Source of the DNA: Asticcacaulis excentricus CB 48
GTDB lineage: Bacteria > Pseudomonadota > Alphaproteobacteria > Caulobacterales > Caulobacteraceae
Assembly: GCF_000175215.2 (NCBI RefSeq)
Contig: NC_014817.1
Location: 524,501 to 588,500 of the forward strand
Reading direction: 5' to 3'
Length of the DNA: 64,000 nt
Shown here: in pieces, positions 35,050 through 42,287 of the stretch
Layout of the letters: every line of letters begins with the position of its first letter
Position numbering within the stretch: the stretch's first letter is position 1
The notes under the pieces: model-generated
Databases searched by the model: none
What the model was told of the DNA's origin: nothing
What the model saw: the letters and a program-made list of their open reading frames with translations, nothing else
Position numbers and translations under genes: made by a program

Positions 35050-36060
35050 TTACCTTAAAGCCTTGATATCGTTTACGATGGACCAGAAATATTCGCCGCG
35101 GTCCAGATTGACACCCTCGGTTTCGGCGACGACCGTGCTAAGTTTGACCCACAGTTCCGACCATTGCCGTCCGCGCGCCGGGGCGTCGGCGCTCAGCGCC
35201 CGCTCCTGTACTCGATCACTCAGCGCGGCGATAAATTGCGCGAATTTTTTGGGACCGTCGATCTTCGAGGAGTTCGTCTTGAACAGCGTCATCAACGGTA
35301 ACAGATCGAAGCGCGCAGGCTGCGCGTCGGACAACAGTCGCGCCGCCAGCTCATCCATCTCCAGCGCCCCCTCTTCCCACAGCCGCAACCCCTTGCCCGG
35401 GGAGCCCTTGGCCATTACCACCAGTCGTTCAAGCTGTTCAGGGCTAAGGTCGGCGCGCGCCGAGATAAAGCGCTGAACCGCTTCATCGTCCCACGGCGAG
35501 AAGCCTAGACGCCGGCAGCGTGAGCGGATGGTCGCCAGAAGTTTGCCCGGCGAATGCGAAATGAGGAACAGCAAGCCGCGTTCAGGTGGTTCCTCAAGAA
35601 TTTTCAGCAAGGCATTGGCTGAATTGATATTCAGGTCATCGACAGCATCAACGATACAGACGCGATAGGCCGAACGCGACGGCGCTTTGGAAAAGAACTC
35701 GACCACCTCGCGCACTGCATCGACGGTGATATTCTTGCGCGTCTTGCCGTCCTTCTGCTCACGCTCCAGCACGAGCAGGTCAGGGTGCGACTGCGCCACA
35801 ATCAGGCGCGCATCGGGGTCCTCCTCAGACATGCCAAGAATGCCAAAGCCCCGGTCGCGCTGATGCCCCATCAGATAACGCGCCGCGCGGTAGGCAAGGG
35901 TCGCCTTGCCTACCCCTTCGGGCCCGCACAGCAGCCAAGCGTGGTGCAGACGCCCGCGCGACAGAGCATCAAGAAAGGCCGTTTCCTGCGCTTCGCCCTG
36001 AATGAAATCAAAGACCTGACGCGGATGGGCGACGGCGGTATCGTCTTCGGTCACCGCCAT
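35050..36060 (-). CDS. holB: DNA polymerase III subunit delta'
   Basis: Delta' is part of the clamp loader that opens the beta ring for replication. The AAA+ P-loop reads CGPEGVGKATLAYRAAR near residue 45. VDAVDDLNINSANALLKILEEPP and LFLISHSPGKLLATIRSRCRRL are the sensor and SRC motifs of clamp loaders. The gene starts 1 base after the tmk stop and ends 1 base before tatD, indicating one transcript tmk-holB-tatD-MBL. Confidence 0.95.
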   Translation of the reverse strand: MAVTEDDTAVAHPRQVFDFIQGEAQETAFLDALSRGRLHHAWLLCGPEGVGKATLAYRAARYLMGHQRDRGFGILGMSEEDPDARLIVAQSHPDLLVLEREQKDGKTRKNITVDAVREVVEFFSKAPSRSAYRVCIVDAVDDLNINSANALLKILEEPPERGLLFLISHSPGKLLATIRSRCRRLGFSPWDDEAVQRFISARADLSPEQLERLVVMAKGSPGKGLRLWEEGALEMDELAARLLSDAQPARFDLLPLMTLFKTNSSKIDGPKKFAQFIAALSDRVQERALSADAPARGRQWSELWVKLSTVVAETEGVNLDRGEYFWSIVNDIKALR

Positions 36061-36061
36061 C

Positions 36062-36700
36062 TCAGCTTACCTTCAGTTCCGCAAAGCGGCCCGACACCAC
36101 GCGCCAGACATCGGCCTTGATGTCTTCAATTGAGCGGTCGGCGTCGATCAGTCGATAACGCTCAGGATGCGCGGCGGCGCGCCTGCGAAAGCCCTCACGC
36201 AGACGCTCATGAAAGGCCAGTCCCTTGGACTCAAAGCGGTTTTCGGCATCGCCGCGCGCCAGCGCCCGCTTTAAGCCCGCTTCCGGCGGCATATCCATCA
36301 CGATAACCAAATCGGGCTGAGTGTCCGCTACAACGGCGGCGTCAATGCTTTCGATCAGTTCGGGGGTCACGCCGCCCCCCGCCCCCTGATAGGCACGTGT
36401 GGAGTCGGAAAAGCGGTCGCAGACGATCCACGCCCCGCGTTCCAGTGCCGGCCGGATCACCTGCTCCAGATGGTTGGCACGCGCCGCATACATCATCAGG
36501 GTTTCAGACATCGGCGACCAGCGCCCGGCCTCACCCGTCACCAGCAGGTCGCGCAGCGCCTCCGCGCCGCTGGAGCCACCCGGTTCGCGCGTCTGCACCA
36601 CCTCCAGCGCCAATTCGCGCAGATGCGCTACCAGGGCCTTCACCTGAGTGGATTTTCCGGCACCTTCGCCGCCTTCGAATGTAATGAATCTACCGGTCAT
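36062..36700 (-). CDS. tmk: Thymidylate kinase
   Basis: Tmk phosphorylates dTMP to dTDP. The P-loop is FEGGEGAGKSTQ at residues 7-18; TREPGGS and the DRFSDSTRAYQGAGGG lid region are diagnostic. The frame opens at a TTG (36721), but ATG 36700 starts MTGRFITFEGG at the usual distance from the P-loop. Length 212 aa is typical. It begins a tightly packed run with holB, tatD and the MBL gene. Confidence 0.96.
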   Translation of the reverse strand: MTGRFITFEGGEGAGKSTQVKALVAHLRELALEVVQTREPGGSSGAEALRDLLVTGEAGRWSPMSETLMMYAARANHLEQVIRPALERGAWIVCDRFSDSTRAYQGAGGGVTPELIESIDAAVVADTQPDLVIVMDMPPEAGLKRALARGDAENRFESKGLAFHERLREGFRRRAAAHPERYRLIDADRSIEDIKADVWRVVSGRFAELKVS

Positions 36701-36762
36701 GTCAGCCGATACATCGGCCAAGCGCTCGGCTAAGACAAGGCTAAAATCACAACCCGCCGAAA

Positions 36763-37530
36763 TTACTCGTCACGCGTCAGAATGGCGTCGAAATAGCCCG
36801 CCGCCAGCACCTTTTGCCGATAAAGTTCGGCCTTTTGCGCCCCCTCGAACGGCCCCAGCGTCACGACATAGAGACCCCGCCGCTCATCGACCCGCGCTCG
36901 CAACTGGTCGCTGACCCGCTCAGCATTGGCGCGCTCGGAAAAGGCCCCGACCTGCACGCGATACCGCTGTCGATCCCCGTCCGCCACCTCAGGCGTCGCT
37001 GCGGCATAGGTCGGACGCGCGCCCAGCACGGCCGGGCCCAAAAATTTGATGCGCACCCGCGCTGTGCCGGTCTGATGCACGCCCAAGGCCTTGGCGGCCC
37101 CTTTCGACAGATCAAGCAGACGCCCATCGACAAACGGCCCGCGATCATTGAGCCGTAGCCGCAGACTGCGGCCATTGTCGAGATTGGTCACCTCGATCAC
37201 CGACGGGAGCGGCCAGGTCTTGTGCGCCGCCGACAGGGCATTCGGATCAAAGTGTTCCCCTGTCGCCGTCAGACTGCCCGACTCGTGGCCGTACCAGCTT
37301 GCCGTGCCTGTAAGCGTGTCGCCAATATCGGGCACATAGGGGCTATAGGTGTCGCCGCGCACCTTATAGGGCCGTAAGTTGGCGGCGCGATACTGCCCGT
37401 TCTTCACCACTTCCGGCTCGTCGCGCGTGCTCAGCTTCGGCCCACCCGCACAGGCGGCCAGAAGCCAGATGCTTGCCAGAACAAGCATTTGCACTGATCT
37501 TTTCGCAATCAGGTTCAATTGGGTGGACAT
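36763..37530 (-). CDS. rlpA: RlpA-like septal ring lytic transglycosylase lipoprotein
   Basis: RlpA cuts peptidoglycan strands without stem peptides near division sites. The protein has a lipoprotein signal with lipobox LLAAC around residue 27. A double-psi beta barrel follows at about residues 70-165 (GTASWYGHESGSLTATGEHFD, RLNDRGPFVDGRLLDLS), then a C-terminal SPOR domain (RVQVGAFSERANAERVSDQL), which binds denuded glycan. It is upstream of tmk; the carboxypeptidase gene often found between them is not present. Confidence 0.93.
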   Translation of the reverse strand: MSTQLNLIAKRSVQMLVLASIWLLAACAGGPKLSTRDEPEVVKNGQYRAANLRPYKVRGDTYSPYVPDIGDTLTGTASWYGHESGSLTATGEHFDPNALSAAHKTWPLPSVIEVTNLDNGRSLRLRLNDRGPFVDGRLLDLSKGAAKALGVHQTGTARVRIKFLGPAVLGARPTYAAATPEVADGDRQRYRVQVGAFSERANAERVSDQLRARVDERRGLYVVTLGPFEGAQKAELYRQKVLAAGYFDAILTRDE

Positions 37531-37601
37531 GGGACGCCCCGGTCAACACATTCTGTGCCCAAACAGGGTAAAAAGAAATGGAAAAGGCTTGGTTAATCGC
37601 C

Positions 37602-37955
37602 TTACAGATTAAGCCCCAGAGCGATCAGGGCCAGCGCTGCCGGAAGCGCCTGAATAAACAGAATCTTGCGGCTGGCCGTCGCCGCGCCATAGACCCCGGC
37701 CACCACCACGCAGATCAGAAAGAAGACCTTGAAGGCCAGCGCGTGCGGCCCCGGCATCAACCCATAGATCAGACCGGCCGCCAGAAACCCGTTATAAAGC
37801 CCCTGATTGGCCGCCAAAGTCTTTGTCTGCTCCGCAAATTCGCGGCTGAGCCCCAAGGCTTTCAGCCCCGCCGGTTTCTGCCATAGGAACATCTCAAGGA
37901 TAAGAATATAGATATGGATCAGCGCAACCAGCGCGGTCAGAACGGTGGCGATCAT
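37602..37955 (-). CDS. DUF1304 family membrane protein
   Basis: The 117-aa product is very hydrophobic with about four membrane helices. It matches the DUF1304 pattern: an N-terminal LVALIHIYILILEMFLW, then LAANQGLYNGFLAAGLIYGL and an Ala-rich last helix. Function of this family is unknown. It stands alone between rlpA and tRNA-Ser, on the minus strand. Confidence 0.85.
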   Translation of the reverse strand: MIATVLTALVALIHIYILILEMFLWQKPAGLKALGLSREFAEQTKTLAANQGLYNGFLAAGLIYGLMPGPHALAFKVFFLICVVVAGVYGAATASRKILFIQALPAALALIALGLNL

Positions 37956-38100
37956 GGGGGCGTCCTCTTTTTATTCGCGAGAGGGTATGCCGCATATGGC
38001 GAAGGGGCAAGGTGCCAGACGCACGGGCGGGCAGGGTGGGATTGGCTCCGCTGCGCTCCGCCGAACCTACGCTTCGCTCCGGTTTACGAACCCCATCTCC

Positions 38101-38204
38101 CCGTGGGTTCAAGTCCCCACCCCCGTCGATCACACACAAAGACCGGCCCTTTTGGGGCCGGTCTTTGTGTGTGATGGCGGACAGGGTGGGATTCGAACCC
38201 ACGG
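38101..38204. repeat. Inverted partial duplication of the tRNA-Ser 3' end
   Basis: Positions 38101-38149 match the reverse complement of 38155-38204, which holds the last part of tRNA-Ser plus its 3' flank. The inner 21 bases on each side (38129-38149 and 38155-38175) pair perfectly around TTTTG. The outer part carries a T-arm-like GTGGGTTCAAGTCC on the plus strand with a few mismatches. No complete second tRNA is present. Confidence 0.8.
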
Positions 38205-38264
38205 TAGGCTTCCACCTACGGCGGTTTTCAAGACCGCTGCCTTAAACCACTCGGCCACCTGTCC
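38175..38264 (-). tRNA. tRNA-Ser (anticodon UGA)
   Basis: The minus strand gives a 90-base tRNA starting GGACAGGTGGCCGAGTGG and ending with an encoded CCA. The anticodon loop is CTTGAAA with TGA. The long variable arm (GTAGGTGGAAGCCTAC) is a serine-type arm, and the T-arm is GTGGGTTCGAATCCCAC. Confidence 0.97.
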
Positions 38265-38433
38265 TTGCCTTGAGCGGAGTGTGCTTCTATCGTGACCGCC
38301 TGCGCTTGCCAAGAGCCTATGGGGATAAATCCCCAGCCGCAATCGAAAAACGCCGCTTCATCGATTAAATATTTCAAAAATAATTATTACAGGTTAAGTT
38401 GCGTCCCACCAAAAACAAACAGGAAGGATTCCC

Positions 38434-39777
38434 ATGCCCGCGTCCCTTTCCCGCCGCAGCGCCCTGCTGGCCTCGCTTAGCCTCGGCGCTCTGACCATGG
38501 TTAGCCATGCCTCCGCCGCCACACCGGTCGGTGATTTTGTCACCGTTCAGGGCCCGCATTTCAAACTCAAAGGCGAAACCTATCGCTTCGTTGGGGCCAA
38601 TATCTGGTACGGGGCCTATCTGGGGGCCGACGCCGCCTTTGGTGACCGTACGCGTCTTCAGAAGGAACTGGACGATCTTAAAGCGCTGGGCGTCACTAAT
38701 CTACGCGTTCTGGCCTCGTCTGAGTTGTCGCCGCTGAAAAACTCGCTCGATCCGGCCTTCCGCACGCGCGAAAACGGCAAATACAACGAAGACCTGCTGG
38801 TCGGGCTGGATTACCTGCTAGTCGAAATGCACAAGCGCGGCATGAAGGCTGTGCTTTACCTGACCAACTTCTGGGAATGGTCAGGCGGCATGATGGCCTA
38901 TCTCGACTACACGACCGGGCACTATATCAATAATGGCGATCCCGCCCATCCGTGGCCGGAATTTGCCGATGTCAGCTCGCGCTTCTATGCCAACGCAAAG
39001 GCCGTGGCGATGTACCACGACTATGTGCAGTTCCTGCTCAAGCGCACCAATTCGCTGACCAAAAAACCGTATCGCGATGACGCCACCATCATGGCCTGGC
39101 AGCTCAGCAATGAGCCGCGTCCCGGTGGTGGGCCTGAAATCGCCGCGCACCACATGCCAGCCTATCTGGCTTGGATTTCTTCGACCGCCAAACTGATCCG
39201 TTCGCTGGCGCCGCATCATCTGGTGTCGCTGGGCCACGAAGGCCTCATGGGCGTGGTTGGCAATGAAACGTTCCTGATCAACGCGCATAAGGAGATCGAC
39301 TACCTGACGGCGCACATCTGGCCACAAAACTGGAGCTGGGTCGACGGCAAGGACCTGCCCGGCACCTTCGATGCTGGCGCCGCCAAGGTGCAAAAATATA
39401 TCGATGACCATATCCGCATCGCGACGGCCATGAACAAGCCGCTGGTCTTCGAAGAATTCGGCTTCCCCAGAGATGACGTGAAGTATGAGCCGGGCACGCC
39501 AACCGTCTGGAAAGACAAGTTTTATGGTATGATCTATAAGGCGGTCGAAGACGCCGTGAAAACCGGCGGGCCGGTGTCGGGCTCAAACTTCTGGGCCTGG
39601 GGCGGTGCGGGCCGCGCTCTGCATAAGGACTACTGGATGCTGCGTGGCGAAACCGCCTATGTCGGTGATCCGCCGCACGAGCCGCAGGGTTGGTACAGCG
39701 TTTTCAATACCGACACTTCGACGCAAGGCCTGGTCCGGCAGCACGCTGAGCGGATCAAAAAGCTCAAAGCCTCCTAA
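38434..39777 (+). CDS. Secreted mannan endo-1,4-beta-mannosidase-like enzyme, GH5 family
   Basis: The 447-aa product has a signal sequence with an Arg pair (SRRSALLASLSLGAL) and a GH5 TIM barrel resembling subfamily 7 mannanases. GANIWYG, LGVTNLRVLASSE and VLYLTNFWEWSGGM are typical. The acid/base Glu is near 227 in WQLSNEPR and the nucleophile near 341 in VFEEFG. It would cut beta-mannan or glucomannan. It is a single gene with its own terminator. With the GH35 enzyme it suggests use of plant polysaccharides. Confidence 0.9.
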   Translation: MPASLSRRSALLASLSLGALTMVSHASAATPVGDFVTVQGPHFKLKGETYRFVGANIWYGAYLGADAAFGDRTRLQKELDDLKALGVTNLRVLASSELSPLKNSLDPAFRTRENGKYNEDLLVGLDYLLVEMHKRGMKAVLYLTNFWEWSGGMMAYLDYTTGHYINNGDPAHPWPEFADVSSRFYANAKAVAMYHDYVQFLLKRTNSLTKKPYRDDATIMAWQLSNEPRPGGGPEIAAHHMPAYLAWISSTAKLIRSLAPHHLVSLGHEGLMGVVGNETFLINAHKEIDYLTAHIWPQNWSWVDGKDLPGTFDAGAAKVQKYIDDHIRIATAMNKPLVFEEFGFPRDDVKYEPGTPTVWKDKFYGMIYKAVEDAVKTGGPVSGSNFWAWGGAGRALHKDYWMLRGETAYVGDPPHEPQGWYSVFNTDTSTQGLVRQHAERIKKLKAS

Positions 39778-39788
39778 TGTATCTAATG

Positions 39789-39816
39789 AAAAGGCCGGGA
39801 TAATCCCCGGTCTTTT
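39789..39816. terminator. Bidirectional terminator between the GH5 gene and the convergent 204-aa gene
   Basis: AAAAGGCCGGG, short loop, CCCCGGTCTTTT. It begins 12 bases after the GH5 stop and touches the stop of the convergent gene. Confidence 0.9.
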
Positions 39817-40431
39817 CTACGGTTTTACGGGATTGGTCATAGGGCCCGTAGGGGCCGTCGCGCCGCCCAGACCCGGCAAAACCGCCGTCTGGTAATCCGG
39901 CGGAATGACAAACCACTTGGCGTCCTGAGCGCCCCTGGCGTAGGCCACCACCTGAAACAGCGGCACATTGCGCCCCTTCTGCGTCATCTGCATCAGAATT
40001 CCGTCACTATTGGCGCAGGCCATGCCCGACTGATTGAGGTAGCCGCTGAATTCCAGCGTGCGGCACGGTTGCCCGGCCATCAGGCTTGAGCCCACCGGAC
40101 GCACCGTCGCGCGCGATTCCAGCGTCGCCAGATCAAGCGGAAGCGGCAACAGGGCCGCTTCTCGGCTTAAGGGAAACAGCAGCGCGATACGTTTGCCGCC
40201 CGCTGCCGTCAGGTGGATCAGAACCCCCTTGTCGCGGTCGGCAATATAGGTCTGCGATACCCCGCCGCTCAACATGTCCACCCGCATTTTCACCCCCGTG
40301 CGGCGCACCTCCACCGGCGCTTCGAACCCGGCCATACGAACGCGGGCAAAGAAATCAGGTTCGGACGATACCTGCGCCCGCGCGCCGGGGGTCACGACCA
40401 TCAGCGACAACACAAAGATCAGCCAACGCAT
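39817..40431 (-). CDS. Hypothetical exported protein
   Basis: The 204-aa product begins with a signal peptide (MRWLIFVLSLMVVTPGARAQ). The mature part has alternating hydrophobic residues, suggesting beta structure, and two cysteines (GQPCRTLEF, GMACANS) that could form a disulfide. It ends with a Gly/Pro-rich tail. The pattern recalls DUF4412-like periplasmic proteins, but I cannot assign it. It is divergent from the TusA-like gene with about 100 bases between. Confidence 0.75.
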   Translation of the reverse strand: MRWLIFVLSLMVVTPGARAQVSSEPDFFARVRMAGFEAPVEVRRTGVKMRVDMLSGGVSQTYIADRDKGVLIHLTAAGGKRIALLFPLSREAALLPLPLDLATLESRATVRPVGSSLMAGQPCRTLEFSGYLNQSGMACANSDGILMQMTQKGRNVPLFQVVAYARGAQDAKWFVIPPDYQTAVLPGLGGATAPTGPMTNPVKP

Positions 40432-40529
40432 AGGGCGACTCCTCTATCTCGCTTGCATTTGCGCGGATTCGACGGCATTGACCAAACATTCGGTGCTGAA
40501 AAGGCATTTTTGAGACCGCCCGTACCTCC

Positions 40530-40763
40530 ATGACCCCAACCGAGCCGCCTTCCCTGCTGATCGACGCGCGCGGCCACCGGTGCCCGGTACCGACCCTGCG
40601 CCTGCGAAAGGCTCTGGCTGAACAACCCGGTGCGGTTATTACACTGCTGGCCGACGACCCTATGGCGCAGATCGATGTGCCGCACTTCTGCCAGCAGAAC
40701 GGATTTCTCCTGATTGCCTCCGAAGCCGAAGACACCCACCGGCGTTTCATCGTCCGCCGCTAA
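40530..40763 (+). CDS. TusA-like sulfurtransferase
   Basis: TusA-family proteins carry a persulfide on a conserved Cys and pass sulfur to tRNA thiolation or cofactor pathways. The 77-aa protein has the CPxP motif in RGHRCPVPTLRLRKAL near residue 18 and the usual beta-alpha fold, ending FIVRR. It is upstream of popA with about 110 bases between. Its partners are not encoded nearby, so the exact pathway is open. Confidence 0.88.
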   Translation: MTPTEPPSLLIDARGHRCPVPTLRLRKALAEQPGAVITLLADDPMAQIDVPHFCQQNGFLLIASEAEDTHRRFIVRR

Positions 40764-40875
40764 ACCTTTCCGGCGCGTTTACCTTTTGGCGAGACGAATC
40801 GTTTAGGCCTTTTCTACCGCTTGTCTGGCGGCCGGATATCCTGCGTGTCAGGGCCTGTGTTTCAGGGAGTTTGAG

Positions 40876-42210
40876 TTGAATATTCAGGCGCGCGTCTTGC
40901 TGCTGGCAAAGGATCAGCAATGGCCTGAGCGGCTGGGGGCCGAGCTTGACCGGCTGGGCTGGCGCACCATTACGGCCTATCGCGCCGATGCCGCACTGGC
41001 CTGTATCGGTGATCTTCAGATCGAGGCGGTTCTGGTCGATGCGGCCCATCCGGAATGTTCGGCGAAGCTTGTGACCCAGTTGCGCGAAGCCTGCGCGCCA
41101 CGCCGCCTGCCCATTGTGCAGGTGACCCACACGGGTCAATATGACATCCCCGAAGGCTGGGATATGGTCTATGACCGCGACGCCTACCCGCAGCAGATCC
41201 TCCTCGGCCTTGAACACATGGTGCGCGCCAATGTCGCCGAAGAAGAATACGAGTTGCGGCGCGATACGTTGAATGCGCTGGGGCTGAACATACCGTCGCG
41301 CGACGATGACAAGCCACTGGCCATACTTTCGGTAGGACCGGCGGACCCGGATTTCCTAGCCCTTAGCCATACCCTACGCGCGCGGGGTGTGGACCTCTAT
41401 GCAGCCTTCACCAGCTACTCAGCCTTTGATTATCTTCATGATAAGACGTTCGACGCGGTCGTCCTATGGGGCCGGGAGTCGGTCGCGGAGGCCCTGTCGA
41501 TCGCATCGGGTATGCGGCGTAATACCCGGCTCTACCACACGCCGGTATTCCTGCGTTTGCAAAAATCCGTTGATCTCGACCTGGGCGATGCCTTCCTGCG
41601 TGGCGTCAACGACGTCTCCGCGCCGGGTGCCAACGAAGCCGAAATCGCTGACCGCGTGCTGCGTCTGGCCCGCGCCTATCGTCGCCAGAGCAATACGCGG
41701 CAGGCGCTGGAAGCCGTCAACCACAGCCCGTACATGGACAAGGGCACGGGGCTGTTTACGCGCGACCTGTTTGCCGCCCATCTGGCGCGACTGGCCAAGG
41801 CCTCCAGCCAGCGCAACCGCCCTCTGAGCGTTTGCGTGCTTAAAATTTCTGAGAATCCGGAAATTGCACAGGCGCGGATGCGCAAATCGCTTGAGCGCGC
41901 CATGCCTCAGATCGGTTCGATGATCTCACGGCTGGTCCGCGCCGAAGACACGGCCGGGCGTTTGTCGGAAGAGGTGTTTGCCCTCGCCCTGCCCGCCACG
42001 CCCGAAGCCGCTGCGCGCCTTGTCGGAGAGCGGATCGGAGCCGTCATTAGCTGCACGGCGTTTGAATCCGGGAACGGTCGTTCGCCCTTTGTGGTCGAAT
42101 TCGATGTCGGCGTGGCCGAACTGATCGACGGGGAACCCGTGGCCGAAGCCTTAACGCGCGCCGCTCAACAGATTCGACCCTCTTCCGGAGATATGGATCA
42201 GGCGATTTAG
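40876..42210 (+). CDS. popA: PopA-like c-di-GMP effector with degenerate GGDEF domain
   Basis: In Caulobacter, PopA binds c-di-GMP and helps bring CtrA to ClpXP at the old pole. The 444-aa protein has two receiver-like domains (about 5-115 and 145-265) and a GGDEF-like domain (about 285-435). Asp55 is the likely phosphoacceptor. The inhibitory site RxxD is kept (R355-A-E-D358), but the catalytic motif reads SEEVF at 364-368 instead of GGDEF, so it should bind rather than make c-di-GMP. The start is TTG 40876 with CAGGGAG upstream. The TAG stop comes from a dispersed repeat. Assignment rests on domain order and matching site positions. Confidence 0.85.
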   Translation: MNIQARVLLLAKDQQWPERLGAELDRLGWRTITAYRADAALACIGDLQIEAVLVDAAHPECSAKLVTQLREACAPRRLPIVQVTHTGQYDIPEGWDMVYDRDAYPQQILLGLEHMVRANVAEEEYELRRDTLNALGLNIPSRDDDKPLAILSVGPADPDFLALSHTLRARGVDLYAAFTSYSAFDYLHDKTFDAVVLWGRESVAEALSIASGMRRNTRLYHTPVFLRLQKSVDLDLGDAFLRGVNDVSAPGANEAEIADRVLRLARAYRRQSNTRQALEAVNHSPYMDKGTGLFTRDLFAAHLARLAKASSQRNRPLSVCVLKISENPEIAQARMRKSLERAMPQIGSMISRLVRAEDTAGRLSEEVFALALPATPEAAARLVGERIGAVISCTAFESGNGRSPFVVEFDVGVAELIDGEPVAEALTRAAQQIRPSSGDMDQAI

Positions 42211-42287
42211 AGCGGATTTCGTTCAAAATTGAATCGAAATCACGCTCTAAATTTTTGATTTAACGCGCTTTTCGGAAAGCGCTCTAA
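42206..42287. repeat. Dispersed mosaic repeat, copy 5 (between popA and mfd)
   Basis: The first module is TTTAGAGCG-GATTTCG facing CGAAATC-ACGCTCTAAA with TTCAA/TTGAA inside. The second is a short form of hairpin A, GCGCTTTTCGGAAAGCGCTC. The left edge gives the popA TAG stop, and the right edge (GCTCTAA) gives the mfd TAG stop on the other strand. Confidence 0.9.

Noticed and set aside
38101..38127. Second tRNA on the plus strand near 38100
   Set aside because: Only a T-arm-like stretch is present; no acceptor, D-arm or anticodon arm can be folded.
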